Positions 16,123 through 24,979 of a DNA stretch of 64,000 nucleotides are shown here, piece after piece (the stretch's first letter is position 1; the number at the start of each line of letters is the position of its first letter). Below the pieces are notes generated by a model that had not been told where the DNA came from, ran no database searches, and saw nothing but the letters and a program-made list of their open reading frames with translations. The translations under genes and the position numbers were made by a program. The DNA comes from Acrocarpospora pleiomorpha (lineage in GTDB: Bacteria > Actinomycetota > Actinomycetes > Streptosporangiales > Streptosporangiaceae), in the NCBI RefSeq assembly GCF_009687885.1, contig NZ_BLAF01000043.1:1-64000 (forward strand), read 5' to 3'.

Positions 16123-17690
16123 AGAGGCCGGTGAAGTGGCCAGTCCCACGATGGCCGGTGACCGGGCTGATCCCACGGCGATCGGCGAAAGAGCTGGTCA
16201 GTGGGTGGTCGGTGAAAGGGCTGGTTGGGGGGTGGTCGTTGCGGGTTCGGGCGACTGTGGTGGCGACCTTGGTGGTCGCGGTGGCACTGGCGGGGGCGGC
16301 GTCCGTGCTGAATGGGGTGTTGCGGGGGAGTTTGGAGCGAAGCGCGACTGACCAGGCGGAGATGCGGGCGACGAGTGCGGCGGGGCGTCTGTCGGTGGCC
16401 GCGGCTCCGGCGTTGCCCCTCTACGGCGTAACGGAACCTTTCACCACGATCACCACCCCCGGGGAGGGATCTCTCAGTGCGGTGCTCGATCCGGACGTGC
16501 AGGTTCTGCGGGCGGGGACGACTGGCAAGGCGTGGGCCGAAGAGGGCTACGTCGTCGTCGCGGAGACGGTGGCCACCAAGTCCGGGACGCTGGTGATCCA
16601 CGGGAGAGCCTCGCTGGAGCCCGCCGAACGCGCCCTCACCGCCCTTCGAACACTGCTGATCTTCGGAATTCCGGCCCTGCTGATCCTGGTAGCCGTGCTG
16701 ACCTGGCTCTTCATGAGCAAAGCTCTGGTTCCCGTATCTGGAATTACCGCCAAACTCGCCGATATAACGGCACGCGACCTGCACCAACGGGTTCCGGTGC
16801 CCAGCGGCCGCGACGAGATCAACGCCCTAGCTTGTACGGTCAACGCCACGCTTGACCGTCTCGAAACCGCGGTCGGACACCACAAACGATTCGTCGCCGA
16901 CGCCGCGCACGAGCTACGAAGCCCGATAGCCACCCTGCGCACCCGCCTTGAGCTGGGCGAACGCGCCGCACCCGAACTGGCCCGCGAATCCCTGACCGAT
17001 GTGGCCCGACTCCAGACCCTGGCCACTGACCTGTTGCTATTGTCCCGCCTGGACGCCGGCGAACCCTTGCGCACCCAAGAGGTCGACCTGGGCCAGCTGG
17101 CCACAGAAGAGACCCTCCGCCTCAAGTCGGCGCTCGCGACCAAGCCGACGGCCGCACCCGGCCAACCAGCCACAGAAGAGGCCCTCCACCTCAGGCTCGC
17201 GGCCGAGCCGATAGCCGCACCCGGCCAACCAGGCACGGAAGAGGCCCTCCACCACGGACCGTATCGCCGAGATCGGGGACGCGCAGAAGACACCGGCCAA
17301 CCAGCCACGGGAGAGGCAACCCGCCCCCCGATCCCGATATTTCTGGACATAGCGCCCGATGTGCTCGTGAACGCCTCCCCCGCGCACCTCACCCGCGTGA
17401 TCACCAACCTCCTCAGCAACGCCCTCCGTCACGCCGAATCGGCGATCACCGTACGCGTCACCCCCGACGCCACCCTCGACATCATCGACGACGGCCCGGG
17501 CATCCCCCCAGAACACCGCGAATCCATTTTCGATCGCTTCACCCGGCTCGACGAGGCCCGCGACCGCGACGCCGGTGGCGCCGGGCTCGGTCTGGCGATC
17601 GCCCGCGACATCGCCCATGCCCACGGCGGCACCCTCACCGTCGCCGACACCCCGGAGACCACTCTGCGCCTTCGCCTCAAACCACTATGA
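16119..17690 (+). CDS. Sensor histidine kinase with repeat insertion
   Basis: A 523-aa membrane kinase paired with the upstream regulator. Two helices (about 41-64 and 183-205) bracket an extracellular sensor; HAMP follows, then a dimerisation domain with the phospho-His in AAHELRSP (about residue 267) and an ATPase domain (DDGPGIP, GAGLGLAI). Between these two domains lies an unusual stretch of about 80 residues (about 325-403) made of four degenerate copies of a PGQPATEEALHL-type unit. Residues 1-38 also look repetitive (KRPVKWPVPRWPV, then VSGWSVKGLVGGWS). Confidence 0.88.
   Translation: MKRPVKWPVPRWPVTGLIPRRSAKELVSGWSVKGLVGGWSLRVRATVVATLVVAVALAGAASVLNGVLRGSLERSATDQAEMRATSAAGRLSVAAAPALPLYGVTEPFTTITTPGEGSLSAVLDPDVQVLRAGTTGKAWAEEGYVVVAETVATKSGTLVIHGRASLEPAERALTALRTLLIFGIPALLILVAVLTWLFMSKALVPVSGITAKLADITARDLHQRVPVPSGRDEINALACTVNATLDRLETAVGHHKRFVADAAHELRSPIATLRTRLELGERAAPELARESLTDVARLQTLATDLLLLSRLDAGEPLRTQEVDLGQLATEETLRLKSALATKPTAAPGQPATEEALHLRLAAEPIAAPGQPGTEEALHHGPYRRDRGRAEDTGQPATGEATRPPIPIFLDIAPDVLVNASPAHLTRVITNLLSNALRHAESAITVRVTPDATLDIIDDGPGIPPEHRESIFDRFTRLDEARDRDAGGAGLGLAIARDIAHAHGGTLTVADTPETTLRLRLKPL
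17093..17325. repeat. 63-72-bp degenerate tandem repeat inside the kinase gene
   Basis: Four in-frame units each contain a variant of CCACAGAAGAGGCCCTCC. The first unit covers the native LATEETLRL segment, so the array appears to have grown by duplication of the domain linker. Confidence 0.7.
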
Positions 17691-17760
17691 ACCACATCAT
17701 CCCGGCGTCCGTTCACCCGTACGGGGGCATCCGTGTTCGTGCGATCAGAAGGGCACTTCC

Positions 17761-18186
17761 ATGGAGGAACCGGGAACTTCCCGCCGCAAGTTCATCTTCC
17801 GCAGCATCACCGGCGGTCTCACCGCCGCGCTCACTTCAGCCGTCGCGCTCGTCAGACCCGCGACCGCCGACACCGAAACCGAAGCCGCGCGGGGCGCCTT
17901 CCTGGCCAAGACCAAGAACATCCCGCTCCGCGGCGGAAAGATCATCAAAGTCAAGAAGACCAGATACGTGGTAACCCAGCCCAGCAAGGACGTCTTCCGC
18001 TGCTTCACCGCCAAGTGCACCCACCAGGGCTGCACCATCGCAAGCGTCAGCGGCCGCACCATCAACTGCCCCTGCCACGGCAGCAAGTTCGCCATCACCG
18101 ACGGCCACGTCGTCCAAGGCCCCGCCACCAAGCCCCTCCCCAAGAAGCGAATCACCGTCAAGAAGGGCTCAATCCGCCTCGCATAA
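17761..18186 (+). CDS. Tat-exported Rieske [2Fe-2S] protein
   Basis: A 141-aa protein with a twin-arginine leader (SRRKFIF, hydrophobic stretch to about 35) and a C-terminal Rieske domain. The cluster ligands are in CTHQGC and CPCHGSKF, so all two Cys and two His are present. The insert between them is short. Such stand-alone actinobacterial Rieske proteins have no firmly assigned partner. It starts 70 bp after the kinase gene and is not obviously part of that operon. Confidence 0.9.
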   Translation: MEEPGTSRRKFIFRSITGGLTAALTSAVALVRPATADTETEAARGAFLAKTKNIPLRGGKIIKVKKTRYVVTQPSKDVFRCFTAKCTHQGCTIASVSGRTINCPCHGSKFAITDGHVVQGPATKPLPKKRITVKKGSIRLA

Positions 18187-18639
18187 CCACCCCGCGCGTC
18201 GTTGCCGGACGGATTCGGCGTGACGGATCCGTCCAATCCGCCTGCCTGGGCGGCCGCAGGCGGCCCAGGCCCCGGCCCGGGGCTCGCTCGTCGGCCTCCT
18301 GCGCATGCCTGAACAGCCAGCCGGCGGTCGACCAGCGAACGAGATGATCGCCCGGTTCGACCGGGCGGTGTCCGCCTGATGGGAAGCGGCCTGCAAGCCC
18401 CAAGGTGACGCTGCGGGCACCCGTGCACTCCGACATCGTCAATCGCGCGACGGTACAACGTGCACATGATGCGCCGGGACTGGCGCCGCGGGACCCCGGA
18501 CCTGGGAACGTGCCCACAAGGAACCCTCGCCTCTAGGGAAGAACCCCAACCTTGAATTCGTGGTGAGTTTCCATGGAACCACGACCGGTAATCGTACGAT
18601 CACGGCCTCGACGAGGCTCCGGCGGATCGCGGGGGAACC
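18187..18639. other. Intergenic region with one hairpin
   Basis: 453 bp without a supported gene. A GC hairpin at 18245-18269 (CCTGGGC...GCCCAGG) could end the Rieske transcript. Frames on both strands are open through base composition only. The promoter of the DUF2235 gene must lie in the right-hand part, but I see no convincing hexamers. Confidence 0.5.
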
Positions 18640-20337
18640 ATGACCCATCTCATCGTGTGCTGTGACGGTACCTGGAATTCTCCGGAGATCGAGTCGGTCA
18701 CCAATGTTTGCCGGCTGTACAACGCCCTCACCGAGACAGGCGTCGACGGAGGCCGCCAATCGGCCTACTACCAGCCCGGCGTGGGCGCTCTGCGCAACAG
18801 GCTGCTGGGCGGAGCTGTCGGGCTTGGCCTGTCCGACAACGTGATGGACGCCTACCTCTGGCTGACCATGCGATACACCCCAGGGGACCGCATCTCACTG
18901 TTCGGATTCAGCCGCGGCGCCTACACGGCCCGGAGCCTCGCCGGGATGATCTCGGCGTGCGGGCTGATCGACACCACCAAGATGGACCCGGCCAGGCTCT
19001 GGCCGCAGATCGAAGATCTGTACAACCGCGGGTACCGGCAGAGAAAACGCGACCCCCAGGGCCGGGAATGGCGGAACGGGCTCACCTTCCGCTGGGACCC
19101 GGACGACTGCCACCAGATCCCCATCCATTTCATCGGGGTGTGGGAAACCGTCGGCGCCCTCGGTATTCCGGCCTACATGGGCTGGCTCAGCCTGCTGGAC
19201 CCGCTGCATCGGCACGACTTTCACGACGTGCGGCTCAACCCGTATATCAAGCACGGCCGCCACGCCGTGGCCATGGACGAGCGCCGCAGTCCCTATACGC
19301 CCGCGCTCTGGTCGGAGCCGTACGGGACGGAACAGGTCGTCAAGCAGGTGTGGTTCCCCGGCAGCCATATGGACGTCGGTGGCGGTCATCTTCAGCGAGG
19401 GCTGAGCGACAGCGCGCTGCGGTGGATGATCGACGAAGCGCGCGAGGCGGTCGGGATCGGTTTCTACAAGACGACCGTGGAAGACCAGATCACTCCCAAT
19501 CCGCTCGACGTTCTGCACGACGACGACCATGGCGTGGTCGGCGTGCTTGAACCTCTGATCGACCCGCAGCTCGAGCCGGTGCTGGAGATCTTCCTGCAGC
19601 CACGGCCGCGTGCCGTGCCCAGAATCGACCCGGACGCGACAACCCCCCTGATCCACCAGTCGGTATACGACCGATACCAGAACCCGCCTATCACGAGCGG
19701 GCCCTACCGGCCTACCCAGGTGCTCGCTCCAGGGCAGAGCAGGACGGTCGAGGTGCTCGCCCACGAGCCGTGGAACGAGACGGGGCTCTACCTCGAAGCC
19801 GGCGACTATCGCTTCACGGCTGAGGGGCAGTGGCGCGACGCCGCCATCCTGTCCGGTCCCGCCGGCACCACAGGTCCGCGCCGCTTCAATCCGCTGGTGG
19901 AGCGGCTCCGGCTCGTGGGCACGCTGCTGGGTCAGGCCGAGAAGCTGTTCCGGCTGGTGACGCGGAACAAGATGGTCGACTTCATCGGCACGCGCCGGGA
20001 GGAGGACATGCCATGGATGTCGCTGGCCGGCGTCGTCGCCAACGATGCGATAGCGGTCGACGGTGAGTACAGGGCCCACGAGCGCATCGCCATCGGCGCC
20101 GGCGCCTCCTGCCGGGTGACCAGGAGCGGGTATCTGTACGCCTTCGCCAACGACGCCTGGGGTTTCTACGGGAACAACCGCGGCAGCGTGCACCTCACTG
20201 TGACCAGAATGCCGGTCGAGGAGCAGCTGGCCGTTCCCGCCCGCAACAGGCGAGAACGTGGTCAGAAGCAGGCCGTACCCGCCGGTAAAGAGAAGATCAC
20301 CGGCGCCGCGCCTTCTGGAAATGGCCGGGCGAAGTGA
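18640..20337 (+). CDS. DUF2235 alpha/beta hydrolase (Tle1-like phospholipase family) with lectin-like tail
   Basis: A 565-aa protein. Residues 1-330 are a DUF2235 domain: CCDGTWN at the start, the nucleophile elbow GFSRGAYTARS (Ser about 91), and downstream FPGSHMDVGGGH. The family includes type VI phospholipase effectors (Tle1), but no type VI genes are present and no signal peptide is seen. The C-terminal part (about 365-540) has the LYLEAGDYRFTAEGQW and FANDAWGFYGNNRGSVHL pattern of PA-IL-like galactose-binding lectin domains. It may act on lipid or glycolipid substrates. Its last 41 bp overlap the convergent livM gene. Confidence 0.8.
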   Translation: MTHLIVCCDGTWNSPEIESVTNVCRLYNALTETGVDGGRQSAYYQPGVGALRNRLLGGAVGLGLSDNVMDAYLWLTMRYTPGDRISLFGFSRGAYTARSLAGMISACGLIDTTKMDPARLWPQIEDLYNRGYRQRKRDPQGREWRNGLTFRWDPDDCHQIPIHFIGVWETVGALGIPAYMGWLSLLDPLHRHDFHDVRLNPYIKHGRHAVAMDERRSPYTPALWSEPYGTEQVVKQVWFPGSHMDVGGGHLQRGLSDSALRWMIDEAREAVGIGFYKTTVEDQITPNPLDVLHDDDHGVVGVLEPLIDPQLEPVLEIFLQPRPRAVPRIDPDATTPLIHQSVYDRYQNPPITSGPYRPTQVLAPGQSRTVEVLAHEPWNETGLYLEAGDYRFTAEGQWRDAAILSGPAGTTGPRRFNPLVERLRLVGTLLGQAEKLFRLVTRNKMVDFIGTRREEDMPWMSLAGVVANDAIAVDGEYRAHERIAIGAGASCRVTRSGYLYAFANDAWGFYGNNRGSVHLTVTRMPVEEQLAVPARNRRERGQKQAVPAGKEKITGAAPSGNGRAK

Positions 20338-21349
20338 TATCCAGCCGTGGCCGCAGCGCGGAGAGTCCTCCTGGCGCGAAGTAGACCAGCAGGATGAACA
20401 CGATTCCAAGCAGCAGCAAGGGTTGTGACAGCAGGCCGGCCAGCCATCCCGGCGTGCCAGGCGAGACCGAGACCGCACCGGAGACGGCGGTGAGGCGCTG
20501 GTCGAGGTAGGTGTAGACGACGGCGCCGAGCACGGGTCCCCAGCGGGTCCCCGGCCCGCCGATCACGACCATGACCAGCAGAGTAAGGGTGAACGCGGTC
20601 GAGGCGACGTGCGGCGACACCCCTCCTGTGGTCAGCACGTAGACGATGCCGCCGGCTGCGGCCAGCACACCGGACAGGGTGAACATGGAAAGCTTGACCA
20701 CGTAGGAGTTCAGGCCGAGAACGGAGACCCGGCGGGCGTCGTCCCGGACGCCAGTGATGATCCGCCCGGCCGGTGAGGCCATGAGAAGCCAGACGACGGC
20801 CACGGCGGCGCACACGTAGGCCAACGCGAGCCAGTACAGGTTGGCGGTGTTGGTGACACCGGTCAGCCAGGCGGGAAGACCGGGACCGTTGAGGGCGAGG
20901 CCTTCGTCGCCGCCGGTGAGACCAGCGGGGTTGAGGCTGATGGTGAGGGTTCCGGCCTGGGCGAAGGCGAGGGTGACCATGGCGAAGCCGATGCCCTCGG
21001 TGTGCAGGGCGATCGCCCCGAGCACCACCGCGAGCAGCGTTCCCGCACAGAGCGCGGCTGCCGCGGCTTGCCACAGTGGCCATCCGGCGCGCACGAGTAC
21101 GCAGGTGGGGTAGGCACCCGCGGCGAAGTACAGGGCATGACCGAACGACATCAAGCCGCTACGGCCGAATTGCAGGTCGTAGCTTTGCACCACCCCGGCG
21201 AAGATCAAGCACATGGCCAGCAGTTGCAGCGTTCCCGGCTGGGCGAACGGCCCGTCGAAAAGCACCGGGACATCGACCGCGGAGAACGGAAGGACCGCCA
21301 GGACGGCCGCTACGGCAGCAGGCCATGCGCGGTACGGCAGGGATTTCAC
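20297..21349 (-). CDS. livM: Branched-chain amino-acid-type ABC permease LivM
   Basis: A 350-aa membrane permease with about ten helices and the LivM cytoplasmic signature (GRIITGVRDDARRVSVLGLN, with the EAA-like loop). It pairs with LivH to import a hydrophobic or carboxylate substrate. The GTG start overlaps the livH stop. A longer open frame upstream lies inside livH and is not used. Its 3' end runs antisense to the end of the DUF2235 gene. Confidence 0.92.
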   Translation of the reverse strand: MKSLPYRAWPAAVAAVLAVLPFSAVDVPVLFDGPFAQPGTLQLLAMCLIFAGVVQSYDLQFGRSGLMSFGHALYFAAGAYPTCVLVRAGWPLWQAAAAALCAGTLLAVVLGAIALHTEGIGFAMVTLAFAQAGTLTISLNPAGLTGGDEGLALNGPGLPAWLTGVTNTANLYWLALAYVCAAVAVVWLLMASPAGRIITGVRDDARRVSVLGLNSYVVKLSMFTLSGVLAAAGGIVYVLTTGGVSPHVASTAFTLTLLVMVVIGGPGTRWGPVLGAVVYTYLDQRLTAVSGAVSVSPGTPGWLAGLLSQPLLLLGIVFILLVYFAPGGLSALRPRLDITSPGHFQKARRR

Positions 21350-22233
21350 GCGGTTTTCCCTCCGGCCAGACCCTGTGGACGGACCAGTACCACCGCGGCC
21401 AGCAAAGCGATGACGCACAAGTCGCCCACCCCGGCGGCGGCGTAGTAGTTGACGAACTGCTGCAGCAGGCCCACGACGGTTGCGGCGACGGCGGTCCCGG
21501 TGATGGATCCTTTGCCGCCGATGATGACGACGCCGATGGCGAAGATGAGCAGCGCCGCGCCTTGGGACGGGTCGATGGCCCCGAAGTAGATGCCGCCGAG
21601 CGCGCCGCCGAGCGCCGCGGCGGCGCCGCCGATGGCGAACACGACGGTGAACGCGGTCCGCACGTTGACACCGAGGGCGATCACCATTTCCCGGTCCTGC
21701 ACCCCGGCACGCACGATCAGGCCGATGCGGGTGTGCCGCAGAAACAGCGTCAGCCCGATCAGGACAGCGGCGGCGGCGGTGATGAGGATGAGGCTGTGAT
21801 TGGGAACGGCCATCCCGGCAATGGTGCTGACGGTGGCGGTCCAGGCCGGTTTGGGAAAGGTCAGCGGTTGGGTGCCCCACACGATTTGCAGCAGCGCGAC
21901 ACCGGCCAGCGACAGACCCACGGTGACGAGGATCTGCTCGAAGGTGCGCTGGTACAGCGGCCGGATCATGGTCACCTCGACCACGGTGGCCACCAGCGCC
22001 CCGGCGGCCGTGCCGGCGACGACGGCTATGGCGATGTCCCGGGTGGACGGGTGGCTGCCACCAAGGCTTGTCGCCGTCACCCAGGCGGTGTACGCACCCA
22101 CGGATACCAGCAGGCCGTGGGCGAGGTTGAGGACATCGGCCAGTCCGAAGACGAGGGTCAGGCCGCTGGCGGCCAGAAAGTACAGGGCCGCCAGCCCCAG
22201 GCCGGTAACGGCGAGCAGCACGATGGTGGTCAT
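21346..22233 (-). CDS. livH: Branched-chain amino-acid-type ABC permease LivH
   Basis: A 295-aa permease with eight helices, beginning MTTIVLLAVTGLGLAALYFL and carrying the LVFGLADVLNLAHG and GKGSITGTAVAA family stretches. It lies between livF and livM with 4-bp overlaps on both sides. Confidence 0.92.
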   Translation of the reverse strand: MTTIVLLAVTGLGLAALYFLAASGLTLVFGLADVLNLAHGLLVSVGAYTAWVTATSLGGSHPSTRDIAIAVVAGTAAGALVATVVEVTMIRPLYQRTFEQILVTVGLSLAGVALLQIVWGTQPLTFPKPAWTATVSTIAGMAVPNHSLILITAAAAVLIGLTLFLRHTRIGLIVRAGVQDREMVIALGVNVRTAFTVVFAIGGAAAALGGALGGIYFGAIDPSQGAALLIFAIGVVIIGGKGSITGTAVAATVVGLLQQFVNYYAAAGVGDLCVIALLAAVVLVRPQGLAGGKTA

Positions 22234-22925
22234 GCCGCCACGCCCAGCAGGGTTCGGGTCAGGTGCGCATCGTGCAGGAGCGCACGCGTGTTCCCGGTCC
22301 AGGCCACCCGGCCGGCGTTGACGACCACCGCGCCGTGGGCCAGCTCGGACACCACCTGCAGGTTCTGTTCCACCAGCAGGACCGGAACGGTTCGCGCCAC
22401 GGCCGCCAGCGCGGCGGTGACCGTGGTGACCACGGCGGGGGAGAGTCCTTTGGTCGGCTCGTCGATGACCAGCAGCCGGTTGTCGTTGAGCAGCGCGCGA
22501 GCCAGCGACAACATCTGCTGCTGTCCACCGGACAGAGTGCCGGCGCGCTGTTTGCCCCGGTGCGCTAGATCCGGGAACAGGGTGTGGACGCGGTCGTAGT
22601 CGGGCCGGTCCCGTTCGGCCAGGCGCAGGTTCTCGGCCACCGTCAGGCCGGGAAACACGCGCCGGTCTTCGGGCACGTAGCCGATGCCCATGCGCACCAG
22701 GGCATGTGTGGGCATGTTCGCCACCTCCTGGCCGGCGAAACAGACGCTTCCGGAGCTGCGGAGCTGGCCGAGAATCGCGCGCAAGGTGGTGGTCTTCCCG
22801 GCGCCGTTGCGGCCGAGGATGACGGTGGTGCCCTGGCCCGCGACGTCGAAACTGATGTCATGGAGCAACTGCAGGCTGCCTGCGCGCACCGACAGGTCAC
22901 GCACCCGCAGCAGGGATCCGGTCAT
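22230..22925 (-). CDS. livF: ABC ATPase LivF
   Basis: A 231-aa ATPase: Walker A GRNGAGKTTT, signature LSGGQQQM, Walker B LLVIDEP and the switch His region VLLVEQN. It energises the LivHM permease. The 4-bp overlaps with both neighbours indicate one transcript. Confidence 0.93.
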   Translation of the reverse strand: MTGSLLRVRDLSVRAGSLQLLHDISFDVAGQGTTVILGRNGAGKTTTLRAILGQLRSSGSVCFAGQEVANMPTHALVRMGIGYVPEDRRVFPGLTVAENLRLAERDRPDYDRVHTLFPDLAHRGKQRAGTLSGGQQQMLSLARALLNDNRLLVIDEPTKGLSPAVVTTVTAALAAVARTVPVLLVEQNLQVVSELAHGAVVVNAGRVAWTGNTRALLHDAHLTRTLLGVAA

Positions 22926-23668
22926 GTGGCAGCCCCGAGATACGCGCGCTGGACGGCCGGATCGGCCATCACCTCGGCGGTGCTGCCGTCGGCCAGCAGG
23001 GCCCCTTGGTGCATGACCGCGACCCGCGTGGACAGTCCAAGCAGGACGTCGAGGTCGTGTTCGACCATGAGAACGGCGCGCGCGCTGTCGCCGGCGGCCA
23101 GGCCGGCGATGACCTCGGTGAGGCTGTCGATGTCGGCGGTCGCGACGCCGGCCAGCGGTTCGTCCAGCAGCAGCACGGCGGGGGCCGCCGCCAGCAGCAT
23201 CGCAATCTCCAGTTTGCGCTTGTCGCCGTGTGACAGCAGACCGGCCGGACGGGTCGCGAGCATCGACAACCCCACGTCGCTGAGCACGTGCAGGATCCGG
23301 TCGTCGCTGGTGCGGCGCAGGGACCTCAGGCCGCCGGCCGCGGCCTGCAACGCCAGCTGCACGTTGGCGTGCACGGTCATCGAGGCGAAGATGGCCGAGG
23401 CTTGGAAGGAGCGGCCCAGCCCCAGCCGGGCCCGGCGGTGTGGCGCGAGACCGGTGATGTCACGCCCCGCCAGCATGATCCTTCCGGCTACGGGTTTGCA
23501 CAGGCCGGTGAGCAGATTGAACAGCGACGTCTTCCCGGCGCCGTTGGGGCCGATCACCCCGACGAACTCACCCGCCGCCACGTCCAGACTGACGTCGTCG
23601 ACAATGGACATGCCGCCGACCGACCAGGACAGTCGGCGCATGCTCAGAAGCGGTGCGGTGCCGGTCAC
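22922..23668 (-). CDS. livG: ABC ATPase LivG
   Basis: A 248-aa ATPase with Walker A GPNGAGKTS, LSHGDKRKLEIAM as the signature region and Walker B VLLLDEP. It is the second ATPase of the Liv-type importer and follows livK by 3 bp. Confidence 0.93.
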   Translation of the reverse strand: MTGTAPLLSMRRLSWSVGGMSIVDDVSLDVAAGEFVGVIGPNGAGKTSLFNLLTGLCKPVAGRIMLAGRDITGLAPHRRARLGLGRSFQASAIFASMTVHANVQLALQAAAGGLRSLRRTSDDRILHVLSDVGLSMLATRPAGLLSHGDKRKLEIAMLLAAAPAVLLLDEPLAGVATADIDSLTEVIAGLAAGDSARAVLMVEHDLDVLLGLSTRVAVMHQGALLADGSTAEVMADPAVQRAYLGAAT

Positions 23669-23671
23669 GGG

Positions 23672-24859
23672 TCAGCCCTTCATCGCGGTGACGGGCGGGG
23701 CGCATTCCTGCGCCGACAGGGTTTTGAGAATCTGCGCGGTGTACGCCTCCGCGGTGCCGGTGAGTTTGACCTGGAACGCGGGCTGAAGCAGCGCGTGGTC
23801 GGCCGCTCGGACCGTCAAGTTGCCGGCGACGCTGTCGAACGACCACCCCTCCAGGCTGGCGATCATTTTCTCCGGGTCGTCGCCACCGCCCTGTTCGATG
23901 GCCCGTACCAGCATGAGCGCGAGGTTGAACCCGTCCGGCCCGAACACTCCGCCCGGAGTGTTGCCCTGTGCGGCCTTGAGCGCGGTGGCGGCGGGATTGT
24001 CGGCGGCGCCGTCGACCCAGTGCGCCACAAAGGAGATCTCCGCGCCGGCGGGCCCGAACGCCGGCCAGGTCTGCGGTGCGTCGAGCCCGGTCACCACCGT
24101 GGTGGCGGACAGCACGTCTTGCTGCTGCAGTGACTGCCACATCGCGGTGGCTGTCGTGCCGGCCCACGCGACGAACAGCAGATCCGGCTTGGTCTCTTTG
24201 GCTTTGATGGCGAACGGGGTGAATTCGGTGGTGGCTTCAGGCACCAGAACACTGCCGACCGTGGCGCCGGAGGCGCCCATCACCGCTTTGACGGCGGCGA
24301 GGTTGCCCTGGCCGAACGTGTTGTCCTGAGCGAAGACCACCACGTTCTTGCCGGAGGCTGCCGAAAGGTAGGACTGGGCTGAGGCGATGTCCTGGAACGT
24401 CTGCCGGCCCGTACGGAAGGTGTACCGGTTCACTCCGGTGATCGCATCCGCGGCCGCGGGCCCGGACAAATTGAGGATCTTGTTCTGTGCGGCCACCGTG
24501 GCGACCTGCAGCGCGGTGGCCGACGACGTCGATCCGCCAATGATTTTGACGCCTTTACCGGCCAGGTCTTTGGCTGCGGCGACCGCCTTGGCCGGGTCGC
24601 CGCCGTCGTCGACCTGGGTGACCTCGATCATGCGGTCACCGACCTTGCCCGTGCCCTTCGTGGCGTACTGCAGGCCGGCCTCGAAGCCCTGCAGATACTG
24701 CTGTCCGTACGCGGCGAGCGGCCCGGACGTGGTGGAGATCAGCCCGAACTTGACCGGTGCGTCAGGCTGCGGTGCGGCGTCTGGGCTCGTGCATCCCGCG
24801 GTCACGGCGAGCAGGGCGGCCACGGCCGCCCTGCGGCCCGGTAAATAGGTGCGGCTCAT
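23672..24859 (-). CDS. livK: Periplasmic-binding lipoprotein, LivK type
   Basis: A 395-aa extracytoplasmic solute-binding lipoprotein: signal peptide with lipobox AVTAGC (Cys about 27), then a Leu/Ile/Val-binding fold (KFGLISTTSGPLAAYGQ, VDDGGDPAKAV, FAQDNTFGQGN). The Liv fold binds amino acids, short carboxylates or aromatic acids. The ester-degrading neighbours sharing its operator suggest an acid released by hydrolysis. Start set by the signal peptide. Transcription starts just upstream of the palindrome at 24890-24908. Confidence 0.9.
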   Translation of the reverse strand: MSRTYLPGRRAAVAALLAVTAGCTSPDAAPQPDAPVKFGLISTTSGPLAAYGQQYLQGFEAGLQYATKGTGKVGDRMIEVTQVDDGGDPAKAVAAAKDLAGKGVKIIGGSTSSATALQVATVAAQNKILNLSGPAAADAITGVNRYTFRTGRQTFQDIASAQSYLSAASGKNVVVFAQDNTFGQGNLAAVKAVMGASGATVGSVLVPEATTEFTPFAIKAKETKPDLLFVAWAGTTATAMWQSLQQQDVLSATTVVTGLDAPQTWPAFGPAGAEISFVAHWVDGAADNPAATALKAAQGNTPGGVFGPDGFNLALMLVRAIEQGGGDDPEKMIASLEGWSFDSVAGNLTVRAADHALLQPAFQVKLTGTAEAYTAQILKTLSAQECAPPVTAMKG

Positions 24860-24889
24860 ATGATGTCCGGCCCTTTCCCAAAGAGTTAC

Positions 24890-24908
24890 ATACGAACGAT
24901 CGTTTGGC
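24890..24908. promoter_or_regulatory. TetR-type operator, site 1 (livK promoter)
   Basis: ATACGAACGATCGTTTGGC, a near-palindrome centred on AACGATCGTT. On the minus strand it follows a promoter with TTGACA (24943-24938), 18-bp spacing and CAAACT (24919-24914), so it covers about +1 to +20 of the livKGFHM transcript. It is also 72 bp upstream of the tetR start, so it can control both directions. Confidence 0.65.
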
Positions 24909-24979
24909 TGCCGAGTTTGATGCCGCCTCCAACGGTGTGTCAAGGTGGAGCGGGCAGATCAGATCGAAGGAGTACGGGT

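Noticed and set aside
18245..18269. Riboswitch or structured RNA between the Rieske and DUF2235 genes
   Set aside because: Only one GC-rich hairpin is present and no conserved RNA motif can be recognised; a terminator is simpler.
21076..22599. Plus-strand frame of about 500 codons opposite livM-livF
   Set aside because: No homology-like motifs; it mirrors the coding periodicity of the ABC transporter genes on the other strand.
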